From assembly GCA_963848955.1 (NCBI GenBank), contig CAWKFQ010000027.1, positions 62,001 to 126,000 on the forward strand: DNA of 64,000 bases. Reading direction: 5' to 3'. A program made the position numbers and the translations under genes. Every line of letters starts with the position of its first letter. Position 1 is the first letter of the stretch. The notes under the pieces are model-generated. The model saw nothing but the letters and a program-made list of their open reading frames with translations. It was not told the DNA's origin and searched no databases. The stretch is from DASUPK01 sp963848955 (GTDB taxonomy: Bacteria; Actinomycetota; Thermoleophilia; Solirubrobacterales; 70-9). Positions 6,794 through 16,149 of the stretch are shown in pieces.

Positions 6794-8159
6794 GGCCGAG
6801 ACCCTGAGCACAGAGGAGCGCAGCGGCACCCAGTCGCCCGAGCGCCCGCGGCGCGGCGAGCTGCTCACCCTCGACGTCGAGTCGCTCGCCTACGGCGGCA
6901 GGGGCATCGCGCGCCGGAACGGCTACGTCGTCTTCGTCGCCGGCGGCCTGCCCGGGGATCGCGTTCGCGCAGAGGTCACCAAGGCAAAGCGCGGGTACGC
7001 CGAGGCCTCTGCCCTCGAGCTGATCCAGGAATCGCCGGACCGCCTCCCCGCTCGGTGCGACCACGGCGGCCAACCCTGCCCCGGCGCCCCCTGGCAGTCC
7101 CTGCCCTACGAGCAGCAGCTTCGTCACAAGCAGTCTCAGGTCGAGGACGCCCTGGTCAGGCTCGGCGGGCTCGAGGGGTTCGAGCTGGAGGAGATCGAGC
7201 CCGCTGTCGAGCAGTGGCGCTACCGCAACAAGCTCGAGTACTCCTTCGGCGAGCACGACGGTGAGCTCACTCTCGGCTTCCACGCCCGCGGCCGCTGGGA
7301 CCTGATCGTGGACGCGGAGGACTGCCAGCTCGCCTCCGAGCGCAACAACGCCCGGCGGAACGAGATCCGGGCCTGGGCGGCGGCGGAGGGGTTGCCCTCC
7401 TACGACCGCCGCAAGGGCACGGGCATCCTCCGCAACCTCGTCGTCCGCGAGGGCCGCCGTACGGGGCAGCTGCAGACCCGTCTGGTCACCTCACCGTCCG
7501 AGATCCCGCGTCCGCCCGTCGACATGCACACGATCGTCGAAGGCTCGAGCGGCGGCACCGAAGGTCCGACGGGCGTGCTCGGCAGCGAGTACCTCGAGGA
7601 GGAGCTCTGCGGCCTGCGCTTCCGGATCTCCCACAATGCCTTCTTCCAGACCAACACGGAGATGGCCGAGCGGCTCTACGGAATCGGGGCCGAGATGGCC
7701 GGACTGACGGGCAATGAGCGGGTCTTCGACCTCTTCTGCGGCATCGGGACCCTGGGACTCAGCCTCGCCTCGCGGGCCGGCGAAGTCTGGGGCGTCGAGA
7801 TCGTCCCCGAGGCGATCGCGGACGCCGAGGAGAACGCCCGGCTCAACGGGATCGACAACGCGCACTTCCTCGCCGGCGACGCCCGCAAGGAGATCCGCCC
7901 ACTCGTGGAGGAGGCCGGCAAGCCGGACGTCGTGGTCGTCGACCCACCGCGCGCAGGTCTCTCCAAGAAGGTGGTGCGGCGCGTGATCGAGTGTGAGGCG
8001 CCCCGCATCGTCTACGTCTCCTGCAACCCGACCACCCTCGCCCCGAACGCGGCGCAGCTCGCGGAGGCCGGCTATAGGGTGCGCCGCGTGCGACCCGTCG
8101 ACATGTTTCCGCAGACCCCGCACATCGAGTGCGTGGCGCTGCTCGAGAAGGCTTCGTGA
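6792..8159 (+). CDS. TRAM-domain RNA (uracil-5-)-methyltransferase, RlmD/TrmA type
   Basis: Methylates C5 of a uridine in rRNA or tRNA using SAM. The 455-residue protein has an N-terminal TRAM domain (~20-85, LAYGGRGIAR), a cysteine region (~95-125), then the SAM-binding domain with VFDLFCGIGTLGLSLA, VVVDPPRAGLS and the catalytic Cys in IVYVSCNPTTLA. The iron-sulfur ligand set looks incomplete: the region reads RCDHGGQPCPGAPWQ, so only two of the usual three clustered Cys are present, plus the later EDCQLA Cys. The downstream LLM gene starts inside its stop (GTGA). Confidence 0.88.
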   Translation: MAETLSTEERSGTQSPERPRRGELLTLDVESLAYGGRGIARRNGYVVFVAGGLPGDRVRAEVTKAKRGYAEASALELIQESPDRLPARCDHGGQPCPGAPWQSLPYEQQLRHKQSQVEDALVRLGGLEGFELEEIEPAVEQWRYRNKLEYSFGEHDGELTLGFHARGRWDLIVDAEDCQLASERNNARRNEIRAWAAAEGLPSYDRRKGTGILRNLVVREGRRTGQLQTRLVTSPSEIPRPPVDMHTIVEGSSGGTEGPTGVLGSEYLEEELCGLRFRISHNAFFQTNTEMAERLYGIGAEMAGLTGNERVFDLFCGIGTLGLSLASRAGEVWGVEIVPEAIADAEENARLNGIDNAHFLAGDARKEIRPLVEEAGKPDVVVVDPPRAGLSKKVVRRVIECEAPRIVYVSCNPTTLAPNAAQLAEAGYRVRRVRPVDMFPQTPHIECVALLEKAS

Positions 8160-8938
8160 GCAGAGGGTTCGGGGTCACCGCCGGGCTCGACCCCGAGATC
8201 GCGAGCCCCCTGGCCGCCCGCTGCCAGGAGCTCGGCTACAGCTCGATGTGGTCGAACGACCATCCGGGGGCCAAGGGCCTCGAGACGCTGGCGGAGTACG
8301 CCAGGGGCGCCGACCGGATCGACCTCGGTGTCGCCGTCATCGCGCTTGACCGCCAGTCCCCCGAGGAGATCGCCGCTGACATCGAGCGCCTCGGCCTCGA
8401 CCGAGGCCGCCTCTGGCTCGGCGTGGGAGCGGGCTTCACCGAGAAGCCGCTGACCAGGATGCGGGAGGCTCTGCCCGGCCTTCGGGAGGCGCTGCCCGGG
8501 ATCCGTCTGGTCCTCGCCGCGATGGGGCCGAAGATGACCGCCCTCGGCGGCTCGGAGTGGGACGGCGTGTTCTTCAACTGGATGACGCCCGAGTTCGCGG
8601 TGCAGGCCAGACAGGGGGTAGAGGCCGGAGCGAGTGAGGCGGGCAGGGAGCCACCGCCGATCTTCGGCTACGTGCGCACCGCGGTCGGCGCCAGCGCGGA
8701 GGAGCGCCTGGCGAAGGACGAGTCGTTCTATCGCGACATGCACCAGGGCTACCGAAATCACTTCGATCGCCAAGGAGCGCCGGAGGGGACCGTGGGGGTG
8801 GCGGCCGAGAACGCCGGCGACGCCCAGGAAGAGCTCTCCCGCTACCGCGCGCTCGACACCGTGGTGGTCAGAGCGCTTGCCAGCGCCACCTTCGAGGACA
8901 TGAGCGAGCTGGCCGAAGCAGCGGCGCCAGGCGTCTAG
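8156..8938 (+). CDS. LLM-class (F420/FMN) oxidoreductase
   Basis: A 260-residue bacterial luciferase-like TIM-barrel protein. The N-terminus FGVTAGLDPEIA and the segments GVAVIALDRQSPEEIAADIE and GRLWLGVGAGF are characteristic of F420-dependent LLM oxidoreductases. GTG 8156 overlaps the upstream stop (GTGA), indicating translational coupling. At 260 residues it is somewhat shorter than the usual 300-350. The substrate is unknown. The cofactor assignment to F420 rather than FMN is inference from family and lineage. Confidence 0.8.
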   Translation: MSRGFGVTAGLDPEIASPLAARCQELGYSSMWSNDHPGAKGLETLAEYARGADRIDLGVAVIALDRQSPEEIAADIERLGLDRGRLWLGVGAGFTEKPLTRMREALPGLREALPGIRLVLAAMGPKMTALGGSEWDGVFFNWMTPEFAVQARQGVEAGASEAGREPPPIFGYVRTAVGASAEERLAKDESFYRDMHQGYRNHFDRQGAPEGTVGVAAENAGDAQEELSRYRALDTVVVRALASATFEDMSELAEAAAPGV

Positions 8939-8943
8939 CGAGA

Positions 8944-10495
8944 ATGCGGCGAGCGATCGCGGCCCTGGTTGCGCTCGCCCTCCTGCTCCTGCCCGCCCTG
9001 GCGCAGGCAGCGCCCACCACACCACTCGGCCACACCGGCCGCTGGATCACGGACGCCAAGGGCCGCACAGTGATCATGCACGGGGTCAACATGGTCTTCA
9101 AGCGTCCGCCGTACTACCCGGCGGCAACTGGCTTCGGCGCTGACGATGCCGCCTTCCTCCAGCGAAACGGGTTCAACGTCGTCCGCCTTGGCGTGATCTA
9201 CGCCGGCGTGGAGCCCAGCCCGGGGAGCTATGACGACGGCTACCTGAATCAAATTGCCGCGAGCGAGTCGACCCTCGCGAAGCACGGCATCTTCAGCCAG
9301 CTCGACTTCCACCAGGACCTCTACAACGAGCGCTTCCAGGGGGAGGGCTGGCCGGACTGGGCGGTCCAGGACGACGGCCTGCCGAACCAGCCGCAGCTCG
9401 GCTTCCCGGGCAACTACTTCGGCATGCCGGCGGTGCTGCGCGCGTTCGACCACTTCTGGGCCGACGACCCGGGGCCGGGCGGAGTCGGCTTGCAGGACCG
9501 CTACGCGGCTGCGTGGGGCCACGTTGCCTCCCGATTCGCCTCGGCCCAGCACACCATCGGCTTCGACCTGCTGAATGAGCCCTGGCCCGGGACCCCGTGG
9601 GCGACCTGCCTGGCCCTCACCGGCTGCCCGGCGTTCGACACCGGCGCCCTGGGACCGTTCTACCGGCGGGTCCTCGACCGGATCAGGGCCGTCGAGCGCC
9701 AGAAGCTGATCTGGTACGAGCCGAACGTGCTGTTCAACTTCGGCGCCGGCACGAATCGTCCCGGCGCTCGGGGACCGCGCCACCGGGTTCAGCTTCCACC
9801 TCTACTGCACTCCCGGTCTCGCCGCACCCCCCTACAACCTGGCGAGCTGCGACGAGCAGAACGAGCACGTGCTCTCCAACGCCGACAAGCGGGCACAGGC
9901 GACCGGCGATGCGCTGATGCTGAGCGAGTTCGGGGCCACCGACGACCTGGCGACGATCCGCTCGAACCTCGCCCACGCCGACCGCCACATGGTCTCCTGG
10001 GAGTACTGGCACTACTGCGAGTGCCAGGACCCGACCACCACGGGCACCGGAACCCAGGCGCTGGTGGTTGATCCGAACCTGCCGCCGACCGGCTCCAACG
10101 TGAAGCAGCAGAAGCTCGACGTCCTCTCGCAGCCCTATCCGCAGCTTGTCGCCGGTACGCCGACGAGCTGGCAGTTCGACCCGGCGACGCGGACCTTCCA
10201 GCTCACCTACACGACCAAGGGTCCGGGTGGACAGAAGTTCGCGCGTCGAGTCAAGAAGCGCTCGAAGCGCGTCCTCAAGGCCCGGCAGAGCGAGATCTTC
10301 CTCGGCCGGGCGCGCTATCCGAAGGGGTACCGCGTCTCGGTCAGGGGAGGCGGGATCGCCTCGAAGCAGAAGGCCGGAGTGCTCAAGGTCGTCGCCTGCC
10401 CGCGACGGCGGAACGTCACCGTGACGGTCGGACCACCCGGCTCGGCCGTGCACAGACACACCAGCTGCAGCGTCCGGCCGAAGCGCCGGAGCTAG
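8944..10495 (+). CDS. Secreted GH5 glycosidase, endoglycoceramidase-like (frameshifted)
   Basis: A signal peptide (residues 1-23, ending ALAQA) precedes a GH5 barrel. FHQDLYNERFQGEGWPDW resembles endoglycoceramidases. The acid/base Glu is in DLLNEPWPG and the nucleophile Glu in MLSEFGATDD. A C-terminal beta-domain (~400-515) is rich in Lys/Arg. The two catalytic halves are in different frames; removing one base from the CCC run near 9761-9763 gives ...TNRPALGDRATGFSFHLYC and restores one 516-residue protein. The substrate (glycolipid or beta-glucan) is inferred. It starts five bases after the LLM gene. Confidence 0.75.
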
Positions 10496-10686
10496 CTCTC
10501 TATCTCCTCCTCGTCCTCCGCCAGAGGCACGACCTCGGAGGCGCAGGTTGTGCAGAGGACGCGGCCGCCGGGCGGGCCCTCGGTGAGCGCAGTCTGCTTC
10601 TCGGCGTCGGTCAGCTGCGCGCCACAGTTGTCGCAGCGGTCGGGCAGCCGCTCGATCGTTCGCTCCTCCAACTCCATGCCGCCCAT
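10492..10686 (-). CDS. Small zinc-ribbon protein
   Basis: A 64-residue acidic protein with two CxxC knuckles (CDNC and CTTC) spaced about 23 residues apart, compatible with a single zinc ribbon. ATG at 10686 or 10677 are both possible; no strong ribosome-binding site distinguishes them. It converges with the GH5 gene, overlapping its last four bases. It could be a DNA- or RNA-associated accessory protein; the function is unknown. Confidence 0.55.
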   Translation of the reverse strand: MGGMELEERTIERLPDRCDNCGAQLTDAEKQTALTEGPPGGRVLCTTCASEVVPLAEDEEEIES

Positions 10687-10714
10687 TTTATTGCCGACTG
10701 AGCGGGCTTTTGGA

Positions 10715-10806
10715 CTAGCTGCCGAGGATGCGGGCCTTCTCGCGCTCGAACTCCTCCTGTGAGCGCTCCGGATTCCTTCAGCCGATCCGCCGGCTCCCTG
10801 GTTGAG
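10715..10806 (-). pseudogene. Remnant of a SHOCT-domain gene
   Basis: Reading the minus strand gives PADRLKESGAL and then, after a frame break near 10757, QEEFEREKARILGS and a TAG. Together these match the short C-terminal (SHOCT) domain pattern (L..L...G.LT..EFE..KA.LL). An in-frame TAG lies just upstream and no start codon is visible, so this is a degraded tail of a former gene rather than a functional ORF. Confidence 0.45.
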
Positions 10807-10839
10807 CTGGGCTCAGTCTATGTCTGCCGATTCGAGGTT

Positions 10840-11497
10840 CTAGTACGGCGGCAGCTGGTCGTACCACTCGCCGAGCACCCTGAACGCGGACCAGAAGCGC
10901 TGCTTCGCGTCATCGGTGTCGAGCGAGTCGTCGATGTCGGGCACGTAGAGCGCGTCGATGGTCGGCGTCAGGCTCTGCAGCTCGCCCTCCCGCGGCTCGA
11001 TCGGCTCCGCGAGCGGCAGCTCGAGGTCATTCAGCGTCTGCAGGGCCTCCTCCCCCATCACGACGACCATCCGCGGCTGCACGATCGCGATCTCCTCCGC
11101 GACCCTCGCGACGCAGGACTCCGAGGCCTGGGAGGGATCGGTGAGTGGGCACTTGGCGCAGAGCGTGCCGAAGACCACGATCGGGTCGATCGCCAGCCGC
11201 TTGAAGCTCTTCATCAACGCGTTGCCGGCGCGGCCGTAGAACGCGACCCCCTCCTCGATCTCCGAGGCGCGTGGCCGAGCCCTTGAGCATCAAGATGTCT
11301 GCCTGGGGGTGGCCGGAGCCCTGCACGGGCATCACGTTGCCGCGCGGACAGTCGGCGCACTCCGAGAGCTCGCGGCCGAGGTCGTTCAGCTCCCGGATTG
11401 CGCGCTCGAGGTACTTCTCGCGGATCTCGTCGTCGGTGATGGATGACACGGCCCCTTGCCTCTTCTTCGGCCCCGGCCCGGCCCCTTGCGGGTGCAT
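10840..11497 (-). CDS. Uracil-DNA glycosylase superfamily protein, degenerate (frameshifted)
   Basis: The N-terminal half has family-4-like ECADCPRGN and GSGHPQADILML, and the C-terminal half has FYGRAGNALMKSFKRL, GTLCAKCPL and VVVMGEEAL. The halves are in different frames; deleting one base near 11271-11273 gives LKGSARASEIEEGVAFYGRAG. The active-site motif GEAPGxxED of real UDGs is replaced by KGSARASEIEEG, so glycosylase activity is doubtful. Cys residues for an iron-sulfur cluster remain. The ATG at 11497 overlaps the stop of the GT4-PHP gene (TGATG); GTG 11449 with AAGGGG upstream is an alternative start. Confidence 0.65.
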
Positions 11498-13425
11498 CAA
11501 CTCTTGCTCGCGCTCCGGCGCTGCGGCTTGCTGCGACCGTCACGTTCCGCAAGGGACCGACCGCCCCGCCCGCCGCTGGTCTGCAGGAACTTGAGAGCCT
11601 GCACGTAGACCAGGTTCTTGTGCTTCCGGACGATGTCGGCCTCGCGCATCGACTCGAGGAACTCCTGCGCACCCTCGAAGTCCCGCAACCGGATCTTCAC
11701 GCTGCCGAGGCCCTGCGCCACATGGCTGTCCGAGCCCGCCCCGGGGACGATCGCGTACTTGCGGGCGAAGCGGACCGCCTCCTCGTTGAACGACGACAGG
11801 GTCACCCTCGGGTTGAAGACCTCGAGGATGTCGATCTCGTCGACGATCTCGAGCAGGTTCTCGTAGTCCGGGACTGAGTGCAGCCTGTCGAACGGGTGGG
11901 GCACATAGACGAGCCCGCCCTGCCGCCGGATCTCGGCGATCGTCTCGGCCATCGACATCCCGCGCTCTATCCGCTCGCTCAGGAAGAGGCCGATCACCTC
12001 GCCCTCGTGCGCGGTCTTCACCTCCTCGGCGAGGATCACCTTGATCCCGCCGATCCGAGCCGCGATCTCCTGGGCCTCGACCGCGCCGGAGATCTCGTTG
12101 TGGTCGGTGATCGCGATCGCGCCCAGGCCCTGCTCCTTGGCGGTCTCGAGCAGAAGCTCCGCCGGGGTCGCGCAGTCCGGCGAGTGATCGGTGTGCATGT
12201 GCAGGTCGCAGTGGATGTACTCGCGCCCCTGCAGCCGGCGGCGAATCTCCGGGTTCCCGGCGCCGTCACGCCGTCTCCCAACCAACCTGCGGTAGACCGC
12301 CTCGACGTCGTCGGTCACGACGTCCCAGCGCCGCGCCTCGAAGCTGGACCGGGCTGAGGCGCGGAGCCCCTCGCGGAGCGCCGAGTCCCGGCAGAGCCGC
12401 TCGACCTGTGCCGCCAGCGTCAGCACGTCGCCGAGCGGGAAGAGCAGCCCGCGCTGTCCCTCGCCCACCAGCTCGCGGTAGAGCTCGAGATCCGAGACGA
12501 CGGGGACAGCGCCGGCGGCAAAGGCCTTCCTCACCAGGCCGGGGGCGGCCCTGACGCCTCCGGAGGCGAGGCAGGTGATGTCCGCGCCGGCCAGGAACTC
12601 CGCGGGCTCGCCGTCCCGTGGCCGGACGACGCGGAGCCTTTCCCGCAGCCGACGACTGACGCGGGCGAGCGGGTCGGTGGGCCCGTCGAACCAGATGACG
12701 CCCTCCCAGTCGAGGTCGTCGGGGAGTTTCCGGAGAGCCCGGAGCAGCAGGCGCAGCGCGCCGCGTTCCTCCTCGGCGCAGTAGGCGATCCGCACCCTCC
12801 CCGCCGGCGGTGGTCCCAGCGCAGGCTCGGCCACCGCAGCGCCCGGCCTGATCAGCTCGTACTGGCCCGGGAAGAAGCGCTGCAGGAGCCCCCCGGTTGC
12901 CTCGTTGCTCGCCGTGCGCGCATCGATCCGCCCGAAGAAGACCTCGACCAGCATCCGAGCCACCTGGGTGGACAGCACACGCTCCACGGGCTCGTGGAAG
13001 CTCGCCACGTTGAGCGACATCGAGTGGCGAAGGGCGGCGGAGCCGGTGCTCGGCGCGAATGGCTCATGGACGTGCACGATGTCGAGCGGGACCGCACCGA
13101 GCAGGCGCTCGAGTGCTCCACTCACGTCCACGGGCAGCGGCGCCGGCCTGCGTCGCGGACCGCTCGGCAGGGGGATGCTCTGCCCGATCGCGATCACCCG
13201 CGGGGTCTCGCCCCGCCAGACGACCTCGGGGTTCCCTTCCGCCTCACGGATCAACCGACGGCTCTCCCGAATCGCCTGACGGGAATCCGACGGGGCGACG
13301 ATCAGGACGCGGTGCCCGCGCGCCGCGAGCTCCGCAGAGGTGCGAGTGACGAACTCATTGATCTCGTGCCGCTTCCCCCACGGGTGGGGCGATACCTGGG
13401 CGATCGCCAGGGATTGGTCGGTCAC
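11497..13425 (-). CDS. GT4-type glycosyltransferase fused to a PHP-domain phosphoesterase
   Basis: A 642-residue two-domain protein. Residues ~1-375 are a GT-B/GT4 glycosyltransferase (start IAQVSPHPWGKRHEINEF, HVHEPFAP, and a C-terminal lobe with AFAAGAVPVVSD). Residues ~390-610 are a PHP metal-dependent phosphoesterase with CDLHMHTDHSPD, ITDHNE, a central VPHPFDR and GAGSDSH, so all metal-binding His/Asp/Glu positions look intact. The C-terminus is a basic tail. GTG at 13425 is the start. Downstream of the GT2 gene in the inositol-lipid block, it may transfer a sugar and process a phosphate ester, but the substrate is unknown. Confidence 0.8.
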   Translation of the reverse strand: MTDQSLAIAQVSPHPWGKRHEINEFVTRTSAELAARGHRVLIVAPSDSRQAIRESRRLIREAEGNPEVVWRGETPRVIAIGQSIPLPSGPRRRPAPLPVDVSGALERLLGAVPLDIVHVHEPFAPSTGSAALRHSMSLNVASFHEPVERVLSTQVARMLVEVFFGRIDARTASNEATGGLLQRFFPGQYELIRPGAAVAEPALGPPPAGRVRIAYCAEEERGALRLLLRALRKLPDDLDWEGVIWFDGPTDPLARVSRRLRERLRVVRPRDGEPAEFLAGADITCLASGGVRAAPGLVRKAFAAGAVPVVSDLELYRELVGEGQRGLLFPLGDVLTLAAQVERLCRDSALREGLRASARSSFEARRWDVVTDDVEAVYRRLVGRRRDGAGNPEIRRRLQGREYIHCDLHMHTDHSPDCATPAELLLETAKEQGLGAIAITDHNEISGAVEAQEIAARIGGIKVILAEEVKTAHEGEVIGLFLSERIERGMSMAETIAEIRRQGGLVYVPHPFDRLHSVPDYENLLEIVDEIDILEVFNPRVTLSSFNEEAVRFARKYAIVPGAGSDSHVAQGLGSVKIRLRDFEGAQEFLESMREADIVRKHKNLVYVQALKFLQTSGGRGGRSLAERDGRSKPQRRSASKS

Positions 13426-13434
13426 GCGCCGAGC

Positions 13435-14862
13435 TTAGAGGCGCTCGAAGCTCAACGCCCGCACCGGGAGTCCGATCCGCCGGTGGTCATTCACCCCGTG
13501 CGCCCGAGGGCGGAGCGGGGCGCAGGCAAGCGCAAGCCAGTGCCGGCCGGGTTCGATCTCGAATTCGATCGCGTTCTCGCTCACGGTGGCCGAAACGACG
13601 CGATCATCGATCGCTATCCGCGGTCGCGCCCGCCTCGCCTTCGCCGGCCTCTCCAGGGGACGCAGCTCGAGGCGGCCCCGCATCGTCCCGTCACCGGGAA
13701 CGTTCACCCTGATCAGGGCGAGGGCTGTGGTCCATCGGATCGCAGGCTCGTCCTCGACGGGCTCGGGCTCGTGGAACCCGATAGCCCTCCCGGACAGGGA
13801 TCCGGTCAGGTCGATTCGCTCCGCTTCCGGCGGCTCCGCGGCTTCTCGGTGGGACTCGGCCAGCCCGGCCAGCCGCCCGCGCCGGGTTGTCAGGCGCCAG
13901 AAGTCGTTGAATCGATCGGTGCGCTTTGTCGAATCGCGCGGCAGCCGCGCTGTGAGCGCCGCCCGGCGAGCACCGATCCGAGCGGCCAGGACGGTGGCTC
14001 GCGGACCCAGGATGGCGACGGCGAGATGGCGTAGCGCCGACCGCAGGGAACCCGGGTGCCGCAGGGCGGCTGCCGATCGAAGCGCCCGCCGGGCACCGAT
14101 CCGGGTGTGCGCCAGCCGGTCCTCCCACTCGGTGGTGACCCCCAGATAGTTGGCGGCAAGCCGCTCGGCGGCATCGTCCCGAAAGCGGATCTCCCCCCGC
14201 CCAAAGGTGAGGAGATGAGCGCGAACGTGTCGCAGGTCTCCGTCGTAAACGTGGCGGACCCGCGGGCGAGGGCTGAAGGCAACTCGGTCGCCCCGCCGGT
14301 CGAGCTCGATCGCCAGGACCCACGCCCCGAAATCCCCGTATCTCGGGGGGAGCCCGCCGGCGTCCAGGTACGTCTGTCTGTGCAGAGCCAGGCTGTGCAC
14401 CAGAACCCGTCTCCAGTGGTCGGGCCCCTCCTCGCGGCTGATCTCCTCCAGGAACTTGTCACGCTCGAGCTCGCCGAGCCAGCCCCGAGCCTCGGGAGGA
14501 TCGTGGCCGCGAACGCCGGCGGCGCCCGTCCGATCGAGCTCTTCGAGCATCACCTCGAGGCACTCGCGCTCGGGAACGCAGTGCGACTCGGTCAAGAAGA
14601 TGAACTCACCCTGCGCGTCCTTCGCGCCGGCGTTGAAGAGCTCAGACGAGCTGGCTCCGTCGATCTCCAGCCAGCGGTCCTGGGGACGGAGCAGGGGCCG
14701 CACCGCGCCCTCGAGGCGATGGTCTCTGCCCGGCGCGAGCGCGATCAGCTCGTACAGCTCTCCCGCTGCGGTCTGCCCGCCGAGCCAGGATCGAACGCTG
14801 TCGACCCCTGCTTCGCGATCATCCTGGATCGGGAGCAGTATCGAGATCCGCGGTCTCGCCAT
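13435..14862 (-). CDS. GT2-family glycosyltransferase
   Basis: A 475-residue protein beginning RPRISILLPIQDD, the usual GT-A nucleotide-binding strand. FNAGAKDAQGEFIFLTESHC follows (the ES replaces a DxD-like metal site), then HRQTYLDAGGLPPRYGDFG. The C-terminal ~200 residues form a separate Arg-rich region without clear membrane segments. ATG 14862 is chosen because the preceding open frame overlaps ino1 and is low-complexity Arg/Pro. It lies ten bases upstream of the GT4-PHP gene, so both are probably co-transcribed. Confidence 0.75.
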   Translation of the reverse strand: MARPRISILLPIQDDREAGVDSVRSWLGGQTAAGELYELIALAPGRDHRLEGAVRPLLRPQDRWLEIDGASSSELFNAGAKDAQGEFIFLTESHCVPERECLEVMLEELDRTGAAGVRGHDPPEARGWLGELERDKFLEEISREEGPDHWRRVLVHSLALHRQTYLDAGGLPPRYGDFGAWVLAIELDRRGDRVAFSPRPRVRHVYDGDLRHVRAHLLTFGRGEIRFRDDAAERLAANYLGVTTEWEDRLAHTRIGARRALRSAAALRHPGSLRSALRHLAVAILGPRATVLAARIGARRAALTARLPRDSTKRTDRFNDFWRLTTRRGRLAGLAESHREAAEPPEAERIDLTGSLSGRAIGFHEPEPVEDEPAIRWTTALALIRVNVPGDGTMRGRLELRPLERPAKARRARPRIAIDDRVVSATVSENAIEFEIEPGRHWLALACAPLRPRAHGVNDHRRIGLPVRALSFERL

Positions 14863-14905
14863 CGGATCGCGAGCTATGCGCGCCCTGGGGAGCCCGGGGC
14901 CGGCG

Positions 14906-16087
14906 CTACTTCGCCTTGGCCTTCGCCTTGCTCGAGCCCTTGCCGGCCGGCACTCCACGCTCGCGCGCGTACTTCCCGATGAACTCCTCCGTCAGCTCGC
15001 GCGCCAGCGAATCGGGCCGCTGGTTGTGCGGCGACTTCATCAGGTAGCTGGAGGGCCCGTCCAGCTGGCCCGCGATGCCATGGTTCAGAGCCAGCTTCAC
15101 GATCCGGACCGCGTCGATGACGATGCCGGCGGAGTTCGGCGAGTCCCAGACCTCGAGCTTCAGCTCGAGGTTGAGCGGCACGTCGCCGAAGGACCTGCCC
15201 TCCACCCGAATGTGCGCCCACTTGCGGTCGGTCAGCCACGGCACGTAGTCCGAGGGGCCGATGTAGACGTCGTCCGCGGGCAGCTCGTGGTCCATGATCG
15301 AGGTGACCGCGTTGGTCTTCGAGATCTTCTTGGACTCCAGCCGCTCGCGCTCGAGCATGTTGTAGAAGTCCATGTTCCCGCCGACGTTGAGCTGGCTGGT
15401 GCGCTCCATGCGCACGCCACGGTCGGCGAACAGCCTCGCCAGCTGGCGGTGCACGATGGTGGCGCCGACCTGGGACTTGATGTCGTCGCCGATGATCGGC
15501 AGGCCGGCCTCCTCGAAGCGCCGATCCCAGTAGTCCTCGCGGGCGATGAACACCGGCAGGCAGTTCACGAAGCCAACGCCGGCGGCGAGCGCCTGCTCGA
15601 CGTACCACTTGGTCGCCTGCTCCGAGCCGACCGGGAGGTAGCAGACCAGCACGTCCGTCTGGGTGTCCTGGAGGATCCCGACGATGTCGGCGGTCTCGCC
15701 CGGTGCCTTGGTGATCTTCTCCTTCAGGTACTTGCCGAGGCCGTCATGGGTCATGCCGCGGTGGACCTTGACGCCCAGCTTCGGCACGTCCGAGAACTTC
15801 ATCGTGTTGTTCTGGCCGGCCCAGATCGCCTCGGAGAGGTCCTTCCCGACCTTGTCCGCGTCGATGTCGAAGGCGGCCGTGAACTCGATGTCGCTCACGT
15901 GGTAGCCGCCCAGATCCACGTGCATGAGGCCCGGGACCTGCTCGGTGGGGTCGGCGTCCTTGTAGTACTGGACGCCCTGCACGAAAGAGCTCGCGCAGTT
16001 ACCGACGCCGACGACCGCGACCCGGACCTTGTCGTCCCGGCCGCCGTTGCGGCGGGCGCCGTTGGCTCTTCCATTCACGGTGCTCAT
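14906..16087 (-). CDS. ino1: myo-Inositol-3-phosphate synthase
   Basis: Converts glucose-6-phosphate to inositol phosphate with NAD+. The 393-residue protein has the NAD motif VAVVGVGNCASSFVQG, DIVGILQDTQTDVLVCYLPVGSE, DDIKSQVGAT, TSQLNVGGNMDFYN and the lyase-type LNLELKLEVWDSPNSAG, all typical of the short actinobacterial/archaeal type. A strong AGGAGG lies upstream of ATG 16087. The Lys-rich C-terminal tail (SSKAKAKAK) is unusual. It sits directly downstream of a CDP-alcohol phosphatidyltransferase, consistent with supply of inositol phosphate for phosphatidylinositol-phosphate synthesis. Confidence 0.93.
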   Translation of the reverse strand: MSTVNGRANGARRNGGRDDKVRVAVVGVGNCASSFVQGVQYYKDADPTEQVPGLMHVDLGGYHVSDIEFTAAFDIDADKVGKDLSEAIWAGQNNTMKFSDVPKLGVKVHRGMTHDGLGKYLKEKITKAPGETADIVGILQDTQTDVLVCYLPVGSEQATKWYVEQALAAGVGFVNCLPVFIAREDYWDRRFEEAGLPIIGDDIKSQVGATIVHRQLARLFADRGVRMERTSQLNVGGNMDFYNMLERERLESKKISKTNAVTSIMDHELPADDVYIGPSDYVPWLTDRKWAHIRVEGRSFGDVPLNLELKLEVWDSPNSAGIVIDAVRIVKLALNHGIAGQLDGPSSYLMKSPHNQRPDSLARELTEEFIGKYARERGVPAGKGSSKAKAKAK

Positions 16088-16149
16088 CCTTGGAGATCCT
16101 CCTCGATAAGAAGATTCAGCGTTGAAACCACACTTGCGCAGCTATGGGG

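Noticed and set aside
8079..8106. Stretch AGGGTGCGCCGCGTGCGACCCGT resembles the hairpin repeat inside the methyltransferase gene.
   Set aside because: It encodes YRVRRVRPVDMF, which is itself a conserved TrmA/RlmD family motif, and the flanks do not match the repeat; similarity is by codon composition.
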